From Streptomyces pluripotens (GTDB lineage: Bacteria; Actinomycetota; Actinomycetes; Streptomycetales; Streptomycetaceae): a stretch of DNA of 64,000 bases. The position numbers and the translations under genes were made by a program. The notes below the pieces were generated by a model that saw only the letters and a program-made list of their open reading frames with translations, made no database searches and was not told where the DNA came from. The stretch lies in contig NZ_CP021080.1 of the NCBI RefSeq assembly GCF_000802245.2, positions 6,138,001 to 6,202,000 of the forward strand. Direction: 5' to 3'. Of the stretch, positions 45,832 through 55,256 are shown piece by piece. Position 1 is the stretch's first letter, and the number at the start of each line of letters is the position of its first letter.

Positions 45832-46572
45832 GTGGATCCGGTGAGGCGGGACGGTGCTCGCACAGCGGGCACACCGAGGAAGGTCTGCATCGTCGGAGCG
45901 TCCGGCAGGCTCGGGCGCTACATGGTCCGGCACGCGCTGGAGCGGGGCTACGAGGTGGTGGGCGTCTGCCGGGAGCAGAGCGTGGGCAAACTCGCCGAGT
46001 TCGAGGGCCGCATCACGGTCGTGCCCGGGGCGACCGACGACCGGGCGGTGATCGCACGGGCCGTCGACGGGTGCGACGCGGTGCTCACCGTGCTGGCTCC
46101 TTGGGGGATGAACCACTACGCCTCCGGCACGGCCCAGGCCGTACTCGACCACGCCGCTCCGGACGCCCGGCTGGTCTTCTCCTGCGGGTGGCACATCACG
46201 CGCGACGGCAAGGACGTGTACCCGCTCAGACTCAGGGCGTTCGTGGCGGCCTTCGGACGGCTGGCGAAGCTCGCCAGGCTCGTGGACCTGGACGACCAGG
46301 TGGAGGCGTGCCGCAGGATCTTCGCCAGCGACACCCGCTGGACCGTGGTGCGCGGCAGCGACCTGGAGGAGGGCGAGAGCCAGGGGCTGCCCGTCTGGAG
46401 CCGGCACGTGGGCGACCCGGTCCTGGCGAGCAACCTGACGCGCCGTGTGGACTTCGCCCTGTTCATGGTCGAGGCACTGCGCAACGACGAACTCGTCCGG
46501 CAGGCACCGGCGATCGTGGGACGGCTCAGCCCCTCCGCGCTCGCCCACGCGCCCGCGGACCAAGCGGCCTGA
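45832..46572 (+). CDS. NAD(P)-binding NmrA/SDR-like protein
   Basis: A 246-residue atypical short-chain dehydrogenase. It starts at GTG 45832 after AGGAGGA. The dinucleotide motif is CIVGASGRLGRYMVRHALER, with VVPGATDDRAVIARAVDGCD and FSCGWHITRDGKD further on. NmrA-like proteins either reduce a small substrate or act as redox sensors. Control by the divergent TetR protein through twin operators suggests induction by a small molecule. Confidence 0.88.
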   Translation: MDPVRRDGARTAGTPRKVCIVGASGRLGRYMVRHALERGYEVVGVCREQSVGKLAEFEGRITVVPGATDDRAVIARAVDGCDAVLTVLAPWGMNHYASGTAQAVLDHAAPDARLVFSCGWHITRDGKDVYPLRLRAFVAAFGRLAKLARLVDLDDQVEACRRIFASDTRWTVVRGSDLEEGESQGLPVWSRHVGDPVLASNLTRRVDFALFMVEALRNDELVRQAPAIVGRLSPSALAHAPADQAA

Positions 46573-47052
46573 ACCGCACATGTGCCGTCGCTCCTCCCGG
46601 CCCGTGCACCCGGGCCGGACCGAGCACCGACCGGACGCCGACCGGCCACAGAACCGTGGTGCGGCACGATCGCACCACGGTGGCCGGGTCGTCGATACAC
46701 CTCACCGAGTTGGCCAGGGGCCGGTACGGCCATGAACATGACTGGATGACTGACCACCGCTAGGCTGGCCTGGCCCATCTCGCCCTCGGTGGAACACTTT
46801 TGACCCATGGGCGGCACCGCTGCGATCGCTACGTCGGCCAAGTCCATCGTCGGAACACGCACGGGGACGCCATGGACGGCGCAGCCTCGACCGCGCGGTC
46901 CGTCGAAGGGCCCATGCGCTGGGGTTACTTGCTCGTGTGTGGAGTTCGGCTGCTGCGGCTTGCGCTGGCCGTCCGTGAGTGCCGGACGCTCACATGAAAC
47001 CGGCCCTGCCCCCTACTCTGGCAGTGACGAAGCTGCTAGGAGGGGCAAGGCC
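46573..47052. other. Intergenic region before the accessory cassette
   Basis: 480 bases with no supported gene. A -10-like TAGGCT appears near 46770. Frames reading through into the XRE gene from 46807 are not convincing as coding. This may be the edge of an inserted block. Confidence 0.4.
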
Positions 47053-48306
47053 GTGATGTCCTCAGATGTTACCCCGGACCCGTGCGCCGATCCGCTGAGG
47101 TTTGGTCAGAGAGTGCAGATCCTGCGTGAGCGTCGAGGGATGACCCAAACCCAGGTCGCTGATCTCCTTGGTGTCTCGCCGCATACCTACCGCAAGATCG
47201 AGAATGGCCAGCAGAAAGCACCAGGCCTGGAATCAGTGCTCCGCATCGCTGAGATTCTCCGGGTCCGTGACCTGGCCGACCTCACGGGCAGGCCGGAGGC
47301 ACAGGTGGCACTATTCGTCGGCCCGGGGCACCCGCGGCTCGCAGCCGTGAAGGCCGCGATCGACTCGTTTCCACTCACCACCGTCGTGGAACCGCCACCC
47401 GTTGCGCACCTGGAGGCTCGGATGCACGCCGCGTGGAAGGCCCGGCATGCGTCGAAGAATCACAGGGAGGCCATCGGCAAGCTGCTGCCCGACCTGATCC
47501 GGGACGCCCAGGCCCTCGTACGGCAGGCCGACAGCGCCGCGGAACGGCGACGGACGCAGGCCCTCCTCGCCCAGACGTACTCGCTCTCGCAGTTCTTCAT
47601 CGCCTACCAACCCGACAGCTCCTTGCTGTGGCGCGTGGCTGAGCGGGGCATGGTTGCCGCCCAGGACAGCGAGGACCCGCACACGATCGGTGTGGCGGCC
47701 TGGCTCCTGGCACAGGCGCATCGCGATACCGGCCCCCGCCACTACGATGCTGCGGACGCCGTCAACCTGGAAGCCGTCCGCTACCTGGAACCCTTGCTGC
47801 CCGACGCGAGCGACGATGTCCTTGCCATCGCAGGCGCCTTGCAGTTCGAACTCGGGTACACCGCGGCGCGCCGCCTGGAGACCGGCACGGCATGGCGGCA
47901 CTGGGACAAGGCGAACGACATGGCCACCCGGCTGCCGGCCGACTACTACCACCCCGTCACCTCGTTCTCACGCGCTGTGATGGGCGCCCACGCGGTCACC
48001 GTGGCAGTCGAGCTGCGCCAGGGTGGCGAGTCCGTTCGGCAAGCGGCCCGTGCCGACGATTACGTCATCGAGTCCAGGCCGCGCCGGGCCCGGCACAGGA
48101 TCGAGGAGGCCCGGGGATTCCAGTTGGATGGCCAGCCGGATGCGGCGCTGGCGTCGCTGGGTAAGGCGTTCGAAGCCGCACCGGAGACGATCCGATACAA
48201 CGGGTACGCGAAGACGATCCTCTTGGAGAGTATCGAGTCCACTCAGGCACCACGTCGGCGTCGCGCGGCAGAACTGGCCGAGAAGGTAGGCCTTCTCGCT
48301 GCCTGA
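47053..48306 (+). CDS. XRE-family HTH regulator with TPR-like C-terminus
   Basis: 417 residues from GTG 47053, 7 bases after AGGAGGGG; ATG 47056 is equivalent. The N-terminal helix-turn-helix reads FGQRVQILRERRGMTQTQVA and then DLLGVSPHTYRKIENGQQK. The remaining ~330 residues are helical, TPR-like (LLAQTYSLSQFFIAYQPDSS, ALQFELGYTAARRLETG), as in Streptomyces regulators that accompany small accessory proteins. A hairpin follows. It probably controls the cassette downstream or a paired unknown pathway. Confidence 0.85.
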   Translation: MMSSDVTPDPCADPLRFGQRVQILRERRGMTQTQVADLLGVSPHTYRKIENGQQKAPGLESVLRIAEILRVRDLADLTGRPEAQVALFVGPGHPRLAAVKAAIDSFPLTTVVEPPPVAHLEARMHAAWKARHASKNHREAIGKLLPDLIRDAQALVRQADSAAERRRTQALLAQTYSLSQFFIAYQPDSSLLWRVAERGMVAAQDSEDPHTIGVAAWLLAQAHRDTGPRHYDAADAVNLEAVRYLEPLLPDASDDVLAIAGALQFELGYTAARRLETGTAWRHWDKANDMATRLPADYYHPVTSFSRAVMGAHAVTVAVELRQGGESVRQAARADDYVIESRPRRARHRIEEARGFQLDGQPDAALASLGKAFEAAPETIRYNGYAKTILLESIESTQAPRRRRAAELAEKVGLLAA

Positions 48307-48368
48307 GCGTAGCGACCGAATTACGGTCGGCGGTCGTCGAAGGACGCCCCTACGGTCGAAGCGTCGGA

Positions 48369-48399
48369 CCCCGGCGAGGTGGTGAGACACCTCCCGGGG
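48369..48399 (+). terminator. Imperfect hairpin after the XRE gene
   Basis: CCCCGGCGAGGTG (48369-48381) pairs with CACCTCCCGGGG (48388-48399) with one bulged base. It may terminate the XRE gene or attenuate the small genes that follow. Confidence 0.5.
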
Positions 48400-48428
48400 C
48401 ATGGCCAACGCTACGTAGGAGCGTCGAC

Positions 48429-48638
48429 ATGACGAACCGTACAGCCTCACCCGCAACCAGCCCACAGGGCGGCATGACGATGCGGGTCTACACGGTGGAC
48501 CGCTACGGCACCGTCACCCGGGACCGGGGCACGCTCACCATCATCCCCGGGAACCAGCCCATTCCTCCTCTGTTCAGCACGGCATTCCCGCAGTGCGGCT
48601 GCCTGGGCTGCCGGGCCGGACGGGCGGTGCGCGGGTGA
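48429..48638 (+). CDS. Small hypothetical protein of accessory cassette
   Basis: 69 residues. ATG 48429 is preceded by TAGGAG. The C-terminal CGCLGCRAGRAVRG carries two close Cys residues. The stop overlaps the next start (GTGA), supporting translation. Similar tiny genes accompany DUF6415 and XRE genes in Streptomyces accessory regions. The function is unknown. Confidence 0.6.
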   Translation: MTNRTASPATSPQGGMTMRVYTVDRYGTVTRDRGTLTIIPGNQPIPPLFSTAFPQCGCLGCRAGRAVRG

Positions 48639-49033
48639 GCACCACGATGAACCGAGACGTCGACGCGGCTCCGGTGGACATTGAGACGACGCGCGAGACC
48701 GTGCGCCTCCTGCTCGGTCCGGACGACGTCCCGGAGGCGCTGCCAGCGGTCCCCACGGGGTTGGACACGCTCACCATGCTGCTGAGGGGGCAGCTGGCGG
48801 TCCTGATCCCCGAGGTCGAGGCGAAGGCCTCGCGGCTGCCGAAGGGGAGCATCCCGCGGTACTGTGCGCTCGCTTGTGTCGGCGAGGCGGCTGGGAAACT
48901 TCGGCTGGGGGACGGCGGCACACCGGCTGTCCGCGTTGCCGTGGCACGGAAGTTGGCCCGCTCCGCCAAAGCCCTGTGCGACCACTATGACGGACTCGAC
49001 GGCGAAGCAGCTCCGGAAGGCAGGAAGCCGTGA
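48635..49033 (+). CDS. DUF6415-like protein
   Basis: 132 residues from GTG 48635, overlapping the preceding stop. The sequence pattern (IETTRETVRLLLGPDDVPEA, LTMLLRGQLAVLIPEVEAKA, ARKLARSAKALCDHYD) is that of the DUF6415 family, a Streptomyces accessory protein of unknown role, commonly found behind XRE regulators. No catalytic motif is visible; it is mostly helical. Confidence 0.7.
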   Translation: MSTTMNRDVDAAPVDIETTRETVRLLLGPDDVPEALPAVPTGLDTLTMLLRGQLAVLIPEVEAKASRLPKGSIPRYCALACVGEAAGKLRLGDGGTPAVRVAVARKLARSAKALCDHYDGLDGEAAPEGRKP

Positions 49034-49251
49034 ACGCGGTCGTCGACCCGCTCGTGTACGTGGCGGCCGTGACCGGCCCTCGCCTTGGCGCTCACGCGGA
49101 CCCCGCGCACCGCAACTCGCGGGCAGTGCGCCACAGATCGGTGCTCGTGAGCAGTCCGACGTCTACTACGGCCTCAACTGATCAGTTGACCCACCATGTG
49201 GCTGATGGGACTATCCAGCGAACTCGTATTGGTACTGGGGGAATCACGTGA
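49030..49251 (+). CDS. Doubtful small ORF coupled to the DUF6415 gene
   Basis: GTG 49030 overlaps the preceding stop and opens 73 residues (VVDPLVYVAAVTGPRLGAHA) ending at the start of the lipoprotein gene. The coupling hints at translation, but the Ser/Thr-rich second half resembles no family. Confidence 0.35.
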   Translation: MNAVVDPLVYVAAVTGPRLGAHADPAHRNSRAVRHRSVLVSSPTSTTASTDQLTHHVADGTIQRTRIGTGGIT

Positions 49252-49994
49252 GACGCAGCATCAGTCTGGCCGCCGCTTTGACCGCCGGTGTTCTGCTCAC
49301 CGGATGCAGCAGCGGCACCCAACACGACGCGATCTCACATGACACCGCGACGGCAGCCGTCGACTCGTCGAGCAACCCTGCACCGAAGGCGAGCGTGCGT
49401 CTGTTGTGGACCCACACCGACAAGGGGATGGGCACGACTGCGGTCTGGTACGTTGCCCGCGTCTCGAACCCCGGTGCCTCTCCGGCCTCAGTCAGCCTCG
49501 ATGCGCGCGCGCTCGACAAGAGCGGCACCATCATCGGATCCGACACCGAAACCCTGCCAGCTGTCCCCGCCCGCGGCAGCTTCGACTACTTCGGCAACCT
49601 CGGCGACAGCGTCACCCAACTTACTGGGACCCCAGCGAAGGTCACCGTCAGTCCTTCGGACAACGCCATGTACGCCGGCACTTCCGCCACGCCACTCGCC
49701 ACCAGTGAACTCAAGCTGAGCAAGGGCACCACCGACGACGGCATCGTCGACACGCCCTACTCCTACAACCTGACGGTGAAGGTCACCAACAGCACGAAGA
49801 AGGCTGTGAATGGCTATGTCATCCAGCAGGTGATTCTCTACGACAAGGCTGGGAAGATCGTCGGCGGCGACACAGGATCATCCGACAACGTCCCAAGCAC
49901 CCTGGCGCCCGGAGCCAGCTACCGGGAACAGTGGGCAGACATCCCAGCCGTTCGGCCCGCAGTTCGTGCCGTGTACACGGTATGGGCCGGGTAG
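49248..49994 (+). CDS. Secreted lipoprotein, hypothetical
   Basis: 248 residues with a bacterial lipobox LLTGC at ~17-21 after a hydrophobic signal (MRRSISLAAALTAG), so it should be lipid-anchored outside the membrane. The mature part consists of two beta-sandwich-like repeats: VWYVARVSNPGASPASVSLD with LDKSGTIIGSDTETLP, and YNLTVKVTNSTKKAVNGYVI with LYDKAGKIVGGDTGSS. This suggests an internally duplicated DUF4352/FxLYD-type fold. The function is unknown. Its GTG start overlaps the previous small ORF. Confidence 0.75.
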   Translation: MRRSISLAAALTAGVLLTGCSSGTQHDAISHDTATAAVDSSSNPAPKASVRLLWTHTDKGMGTTAVWYVARVSNPGASPASVSLDARALDKSGTIIGSDTETLPAVPARGSFDYFGNLGDSVTQLTGTPAKVTVSPSDNAMYAGTSATPLATSELKLSKGTTDDGIVDTPYSYNLTVKVTNSTKKAVNGYVIQQVILYDKAGKIVGGDTGSSDNVPSTLAPGASYREQWADIPAVRPAVRAVYTVWAG

Positions 49995-50065
49995 CGCTGT
50001 GACCGCATAGGTTCACGGGGTTTGGGCCTGTGCGCAGGGCGTGCCGTGACGTCCGGTCTAGCGGT

Positions 50066-50335
50066 ATGAACGGCACGTCACTGCACGGCCTTTGGCAGTA
50101 TCTCCAGGTGGTTCAGAAGAAGCTCGACGCGCTCTCGTAGACGATGGACGAGTACAGGGTCATGCCGTTCCCGAACGGGTTGCGCGGCCTGGGCATAGAG
50201 GACCAGGACATGGGCATGTTCGACGCGGTCGCCGCCGGCTACGCCTCCCGCGTTCTCAAGCCCCCTTCCCGAACCGTCCCGAGGAGGCTTGATCAGGTTG
50301 GTGGGGCTGTTCGAGAAGGCGCAACGGGTCGCCGT
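50066..50335 (+). pseudogene. Decayed hypothetical gene interrupted by an IS element
   Basis: ATG 50066 reads GLWQYLQVVQKKLDALS, meets an in-frame TAG, continues TMDEYRVMPFPNGLRGLG and YASRVLK, then needs a frameshift near 50275 to continue LIRLVGLFEKAQRV. The pieces look like one short acidic family of unknown function, broken by a nonsense mutation, a frameshift and then transposase sequence. Confidence 0.5.
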
Positions 50336-51438
50336 CGGCGGACCGGCCGGCGGCCGAGCCCTCTGGTGGTCGGCTGCGGGAGAGCGAGCGGGCGGAGCTG
50401 GAGCGGCTGCGGGCCGAGGCCGGGGAGAAGGACAAACGCATCCGCGAGCTGGAGATGGAGCGTGATGTGTGCAAGCGATTCGTGGCCTTGTGGGTGAAGT
50501 AGCTGAGGCGGACCCGGCTGTGGCGGTCGGGGTGATCAGCAGCTGCAAGGCCGAGGAGGGGATACTGCATCGCGTCGCGTGCCGTGCTCTGGGGGTATCG
50601 GAGTCATGGTGCTACAAGTGGCGCGACTGACCGCCGACCGAGCGGGAGATGCGCCCGCAGCACCTGGTGGAGGAGATCGAGGAGATCTTCCGCTGCTCCG
50701 GGGCACTTACGGCTCGCCGAAGGTGTTCATCGAGCTGGTACGCCGGGGCTGGCGGGTGTCGGTGAACACCGTCGCGAAGCTGATGGCCGAGCTCGGGCTG
50801 GCGGGCCGGAAGGTCACGCGCCGCCGGTCTCTGATCAGGCCAGGGAAGCGGCCGGCCGCCCCGGACTTCGTCCGCCGGGACTTCACCGCCGAGGAACCCG
50901 ACCTCGTCTGGGCAGGCGACATGACCGAGTTCGACACCGGCGAGGGCAAGCTCTACCTGGCAACGGTGATCGATCTTTTCTCCCGTCGGCTGCTCGGCTA
51001 CGCGATGGGCGCCCGGCACGACGCCGAACTGGTGGTGGCTTCACTCAACATGGCCGCGGCCACCCGGGGCGGCGACGTCCGCGGTGTGATCATGCACACC
51101 GACAGAGGTAGCGAATACTGCTCCCGGAAGTTCAAGCGGGCCTGCCGCAAGCTGGGCGTCGTGCAGTCCATGGGCCGAGTCGGATCTTGCTTCGACAACG
51201 CCGTGAGCGAGGCGTTCAACAGCGTGCTGAAGGTCGAGTACGTCCACCGGCACACCTTCCGCACCCGCACCGAGGCCCGCATCAAGATCGCCACCTGGAT
51301 CACTGACTTCTACAACACCAGGCGGCTACATAGCGTGTGCGGGTTCAAAAGCCCGATCGACTACGAACGCGAGTACCGGGCCACCCTCACCGAGGGACTG
51401 GCCGCATAGATCGTCTCCACGCTGCGAGGGGATTGACA
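50336..51438 (+). mobile_element. Degenerate IS3-family insertion sequence
   Basis: OrfA survives only as its C-terminal coiled segment (LRESERAELERLRAEAGEKD and IRELEMERDVCKRF), ending near 50502. OrfB follows. The right end is probably the GC-rich stretch just after the transposase, around 51415-51438 (ending GGGGATTGACA). No matching inverted copy was found on the left, so the left end is probably deleted. Boundaries are approximate. Confidence 0.6.
50579..51409 (+). pseudogene. IS3-family transposase OrfB (DDE), damaged 5' part
   Basis: The catalytic core is intact: LVWAGDMTEFDTGEGKLYLA (first Asp), VIMHTDRGSEYCSRKFK (second Asp), and SCFDNAVSEAFNSVLKVEYV (Glu), followed by TRRLHSVCGFKSPIDYE. 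Upstream the HTH-like part (SCKAEEGILHRVACRALG and VSESWCYKWRD) sits in another frame, hits TGA near 50628, and needs a frameshift near 50700 to join GTYGSPKVFIELVRRGW. The programmed OrfA/OrfB fusion is therefore broken and the element is probably immobile. Confidence 0.75.
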
Positions 51439-51725
51439 TTCCTCCGCGCGTCAAGGGCGCGAAGGACTGGCAGTGGGAGGCGGCGCCGAAAGACGGCTTC
51501 CACGTGCTGCGGCACACCTACGCCTCGATCATGCTGGAGGCAGGGGAGCCCGTCGTGACGTTGGCGCGATGGCTCGGGCACTCCTCTCCGGCTGTCACGC
51601 TTGGTTACTATGCTCACTTCATGCCGGAGGCCGGAAGCAAGGGGCGCAGCGCCATTGACGGACTGCTGGGGAGGCGGGGAGATGAGCATGCCGGTCGAAA
51701 CTCCCCAGATTCTCCCCAGGGCTGA
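51436..51725 (+). pseudogene. C-terminal stump of a tyrosine integrase
   Basis: The frame reads IPPRVKGAKDWQWEAAPKDG, then FHVLRHTYASIMLEAGEPVV with TLARWLGHSSPAVTLGYYAH. This is the C-terminal catalytic box of phage/ICE integrases (HxLRH, GHSS, active-site Tyr in YYAHF). The N-terminal three quarters are missing because the IS3 element abuts it at about 51436. No tRNA or attachment repeat was found on either side. It marks a dead integrative element, to which the XRE-DUF6415 cassette may have belonged. Confidence 0.75.
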
Positions 51726-51804
51726 TCGGGGAGGTTTCCCCAGATTACACGGAGTTGGAGCGGGTCATGGAATGTAAGGAAAATAAGCTGCGGGGCCTTG
51801 GGAG

Positions 51805-52719
51805 ATGCTGAGAGAGGTCACCGCCACCCGCTACATCGAACCCCTCCGTTCCGGCGGCTCGGTCCCCGGCGTTGTAGAGGCCGACGACCTGGGCACCTAC
51901 GTCGTGAAGTTCACCGGATCGGCGCAGGGACACAAGGCGCTGGTCGCCGAAGTGATCGTCGGTGAACTCGCGCGTGCGCTCGGCCTGCGCTTCCCGGAGC
52001 TGGTCCTCGTCCACTTCGACCCGGCCGTCGCCGCCGGCGAGCCCCATCACGAGGTGCGGGGCCTGCACACTGCGAGCGCGGGGGTGAACCTCGGCATGGA
52101 CTATCTGCCGGGAGCCCGGGACGTCACCCCCGAGGTTGCGGAGGATTTCCCGGTGGACCCTCTGGAGGCGGGCCGGATCGTCTGGCTGGATGCGCTGACC
52201 GTCAATGTGGACCGCACGATCCACAGCTCCAACCTGATGGTCTGGCCCACGCTCGGCATCGCGCCGCCGCGCCTGTGGCTCATCGACCATGGTGCCGCCC
52301 TCGTCTTCCACCATCGTTGGGGCACCACGGACCCCGGCAAGAGGTATGACTTCCGGCAGCATGCCCTTGGCCGCTACGGCCCCGATGTGCGGGCCGCCGA
52401 CGCCGAACTGGCGCCCCGAGTGACCAGGGCTCTGCTGCGTGGGATCGTCGCCGAGGTGCCGGACGCCTGGCTGGCCGAGGACGCCGGGTCCGGCACGCCC
52501 GACGACGTCCGGGACGCCTACGCCGACTATCTCCTGGCCCGTGTCCGGCTCTCCCCACAGTGGCTGCCCACCGATTTCCCGAGCCCTGCGGAACTGGCGG
52601 CGGAGCAGGCCGCCCGCGCGGCGAAGACCAGGCGGGGTCGTCCGGACTGGCTCAAGCAGGTTCCCGATCTGCACGGCAGGCCGGCGGTGGAACACGACGG
52701 GACGGTGCACCTGGGGTGA
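51805..52719 (+). CDS. HipA-like kinase domain protein
   Basis: A 304-residue protein of the HipA-like kinase family. ATG 51805 follows GGGAG. Blocks typical of the family are VVEADDLGTYVVKFTGSAQG with GHKALVAEVIVGELARALGL, the acidic catalytic region RIVWLDALTVNVDRTIHSSN with LMVW, and LIDHGAALVFHH (DHG in place of DFG). A helical tail ends in a basic region (RAAKTRRGRPDWLKQVPD). No HipB partner is adjacent, so it need not be a toxin; substrates of these stand-alone proteins are unknown. Confidence 0.82.
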   Translation: MLREVTATRYIEPLRSGGSVPGVVEADDLGTYVVKFTGSAQGHKALVAEVIVGELARALGLRFPELVLVHFDPAVAAGEPHHEVRGLHTASAGVNLGMDYLPGARDVTPEVAEDFPVDPLEAGRIVWLDALTVNVDRTIHSSNLMVWPTLGIAPPRLWLIDHGAALVFHHRWGTTDPGKRYDFRQHALGRYGPDVRAADAELAPRVTRALLRGIVAEVPDAWLAEDAGSGTPDDVRDAYADYLLARVRLSPQWLPTDFPSPAELAAEQAARAAKTRRGRPDWLKQVPDLHGRPAVEHDGTVHLG

Positions 52720-52969
52720 GGCCCAGTGATCTTGATAGGGGTCCACCGTCAAATCCCCGCATGTCGGCGCACCGGCCCTGACGACCTAATTCCGTGCCGG
52801 TGACATGGCGCGTCTGCGCTGCCACCGCCATGGGCGGGACGGAACACTTCGGTCTGGCCACCGGCTGCGGCGGGACTACCCTGGGCGGCCGGTCCCCGCC
52901 GCCCGGCGCAGCACGTCCGGTGTGGGTCGTCCAGACGTACTCGTCGGAGGCCGTGATCTCCTTGCTCAT
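52652..52969 (-). CDS. Doubtful small ORF with good ribosome site
   Basis: ATG 52969 lies after CGGAGGACGACG and opens MSKEITASDEYVWTTHTGRA, then becomes Pro/Arg-rich for ~85 residues and overlaps the end of the HipA-like gene on the other strand. The first ~20 residues look protein-like, the rest does not. It may be a short peptide gene or a truncated remnant. Confidence 0.25.
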   Translation of the reverse strand: MSKEITASDEYVWTTHTGRAAPGGGDRPPRVVPPQPVARPKCSVPPMAVAAQTRHVTGTELGRQGRCADMRGFDGGPLSRSLGLTPGAPSRRVPPPACRADREPA

Positions 52970-52976
52970 CGTCGTC

Positions 52977-53440
52977 CTCCGTCGCCGGTCGACTGTGTTC
53001 CCTGACGAGTGTCCCTTTCTGGAGCAGTTTTCCGGCCCTGTTCCTCAGTGCGCCGGTGCCCTGGGCGTACGTCCATTGCTGGGCGGCGCTCTGGGCGCAG
53101 GTGTGCACCTGGTCAGGTCGAGTGGTCAGGCCGAGCGTGTCGAAGAAGTCCGGCGCCTCGCCCCATGCGGCGCTGGAGCAGCCGGATGGTGGATTGTTGA
53201 ACGGTACGTACTTCTGCCGCACCTGCCTGCGGTCCGACGACTTGTTCGTGAACCCGGCGGGGAGGTCGGCGTCCCAGGTCTTGCTCAGTGCTGCCGTCTC
53301 GTCGTCGGTGCCGGAGCCGACTTCGCCACCGCGCACAACTGGTCAGGGGTGCCGTCCAGGGCATGGGCGGCCACCTGCTTCTCCTGGGGTTGGCCGATGC
53401 GCAGCGCGATGCCCATGCGGCACTGGTCCGACGGCGTCGC
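52977..53440 (-). pseudogene. Possible ricin-type lectin domain remnant
   Basis: A minus-strand frame reads SKTWDADLPAGFTNKSSDRR, then VHTCAQSAAQQWTYAQGTGA with LRNRAGKLLQ. The QQWTY...GTGALRN.AGK stretch looks like one beta-trefoil repeat of ricin B-type lectins. The upstream part (RIGQPQEKQVAAHALDGTPD) lies in a different frame, so the gene appears frameshifted and truncated. Confidence 0.3.
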
Positions 53441-53460
53441 CGCTGTGTACCGCGCGGATC

Positions 53461-53500
53461 GCGGCCGGTGGCCCGGAGAGGGCTCCGGGCCACCGGCCGC
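53461..53500 (-). terminator. aceB terminator
   Basis: A 17-base arm beginning GCGGCCGGTGGCCCGGA (53461-53477) pairs perfectly with 53484-53500 around a 6-base loop, 13 bases past the malate synthase stop. Confidence 0.8.
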
Positions 53501-53513
53501 GCCGCATCGGGCG

Positions 53514-55139
53514 TCAGCCGTGTAGCTGTTCGTATGCGGGCAGGGTGAGGAAGTCGGCGTAGTCCGCGTCGAGGGACACCTTCAGCAGCAGGTCGTGGGC
53601 CTCCTGCCAGTGCCCGGCCGCGAACGCGTCCTCGCCGACCTCCTCGCGGATGGCGGCGAGTTCCTCGGTGGCGACCTTGCGGGCCAGCTCGGGCGTGGCC
53701 TTCTCGCCGTTCTCGAACTCGACGCCCGCGTTGATCCACTGCCAGATCTGCGAGCGGGAGATCTCGGCGGTGGCCGCGTCCTCCATCAGGTTGAAGATGG
53801 CGACCGCGCCGAGTCCGCGCAGCCAGGCCTCGATGTAACGGATCCCCACCTGAACGGCGTTGACCAGGCCGTTGTAGGTCGGCTTCGCCTCCAGTGAGTC
53901 GATGGCGGTCAGGTCCGCGGCTTCGACGTGCACGTCCTCGCGCAGCCGGTCCTTCTGGTTGGGCTTGTCACCGAGGACCTTGTCGAAGGACTCCATGGCG
54001 ATGGGCACCAGGTCGGGGTGGGCGACCCAGGAGCCGTCGAAACCGTCCTCCGCCTCGCGGTCCTTGTCGGCGCGGACCTTCTCGAAGGCGACCTTGTTCA
54101 CCTCCGGGTCCTTGCGGGACGGGATGAAGGCCGCCATGCCGCCGATCGCGTGCGCGCCGCGCTTGTGGCAGGTGCGGACGAGGAGTTCGGTGTACGCCCG
54201 CATGAACGGGGCGGTCATCGTCACCGCGTTGCGGTCCGGCAGGACGAACTTCGGCCCGCCGTCACGGAAGTTCTTCACGATGGAGAATAGGTAGTCCCAC
54301 CGGCCGGCATTGAGCCCCGAGGCGTGGTCGCGCAGTTCGTAGAGGATCTCCTCCATCTCGTACGCGGCGGTGATCGTCTCGATCAGGACGGTCGCGCGGA
54401 TGGTGCCCTGCGGGATGCCGACGTAGTCCTGGGCGAAGATGAACACGTCGTTCCACAGCCGGGCTTCGAGGTGCGACTCCGTCTTCGGCAGATAGAAGTA
54501 CGGGCCCTTGCCGAGGTCCAGCAGGCGCTGGGCGTTGTGGAAGAAGTAGAGGCCGAAGTCCACGAAGGCGCCGGGGACCGGTTGGCCGTCGGCGTCGACG
54601 AGGTGCCGCTCGGTCAGGTGCCAGCCGCGCGGGCGCATGACGACGGTCGCCAGCTCCTCGTTCGGCCGGAGAGCGTACGACTTGCCGGTGCGCTCGTCCG
54701 TGAAGTCGATGTTCCGGGTGTAGGCGTCGATCAGGTTGAGCTGGCCGAGGACTACGTTCTCCCAGGTGGGCGCGGAGGCGTCCTCGAAGTCGGCGAGCCA
54801 GACCCGTGCGCCCGAGTTGAGCGCGTTGATGGTCATCTTGCGGTCGGTCGGACCGGTGATCTCCACCCGTCGGTCGTTCAGCGAGGCGGGTGCCGGGGCG
54901 ACCCTCCACGAGTCGTCCTCGCGGATCGCGGCCGTTTCGGGGAGGAAGTCGAGCGAGGAGGTGCGGGCGATGTCGGCGCGGCGCTCGGCCCGGCGGGCGA
55001 GGAGCTCGTCACGGCGCGGGGTGAACCGCCGGTGCAGCTCCGCCACGAAGGTGAGCGCGGCGTCCGTGAGGACCTCCTCCTGCCGGGGCAGGGGCTCGGC
55101 GTCGACGATGGCCAGCGGGGACGGCGCTGGTGCGGACAT
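53514..55139 (-). CDS. aceB: Malate synthase A
   Basis: A 541-residue enzyme condensing glyoxylate with acetyl-CoA to malate; normal length for isoform A. Landmarks are [31 protein letters not shown] (catalytic Arg), [14 protein letters not shown] [15 protein letters not shown], and [20 protein letters not shown]. It removes the glyoxylate formed from allantoate. The gene is convergent with the lectin remnant and separated from allR only by the MobA-like and DUF5955-like genes. The promoter has a paired AllR-type box plus the second palindrome. Confidence 0.95.
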   Translation of the reverse strand: MSAPAPSPLAIVDAEPLPRQEEVLTDAALTFVAELHRRFTPRRDELLARRAERRADIARTSSLDFLPETAAIREDDSWRVAPAPASLNDRRVEITGPTDRKMTINALNSGARVWLADFEDASAPTWENVVLGQLNLIDAYTRNIDFTDERTGKSYALRPNEELATVVMRPRGWHLTERHLVDADGQPVPGAFVDFGLYFFHNAQRLLDLGKGPYFYLPKTESHLEARLWNDVFIFAQDYVGIPQGTIRATVLIETITAAYEMEEILYELRDHASGLNAGRWDYLFSIVKNFRDGGPKFVLPDRNAVTMTAPFMRAYTELLVRTCHKRGAHAIGGMAAFIPSRKDPEVNKVAFEKVRADKDREAEDGFDGSWVAHPDLVPIAMESFDKVLGDKPNQKDRLREDVHVEAADLTAIDSLEAKPTYNGLVNAVQVGIRYIEAWLRGLGAVAIFNLMEDAATAEISRSQIWQWINAGVEFENGEKATPELARKVATEELAAIREEVGEDAFAAGHWQEAHDLLLKVSLDADYADFLTLPAYEQLHG

Positions 55140-55256
55140 GAGCTGTCACTTCCTTCAGCGGTGGCACCGGGTGCCAAGAAGCAGGAACAGGGTGGTCGGC
55201 GCTCGCGGCGGGAGGTGCCCCGCGTGAGTGAATTCGAGCGCGGGACGACGGAGCGC

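Noticed and set aside
51726..51804. tRNA gene or attachment site beside the integrase stump
   Set aside because: No cloverleaf-compatible sequence and no direct repeat of the flank was seen.
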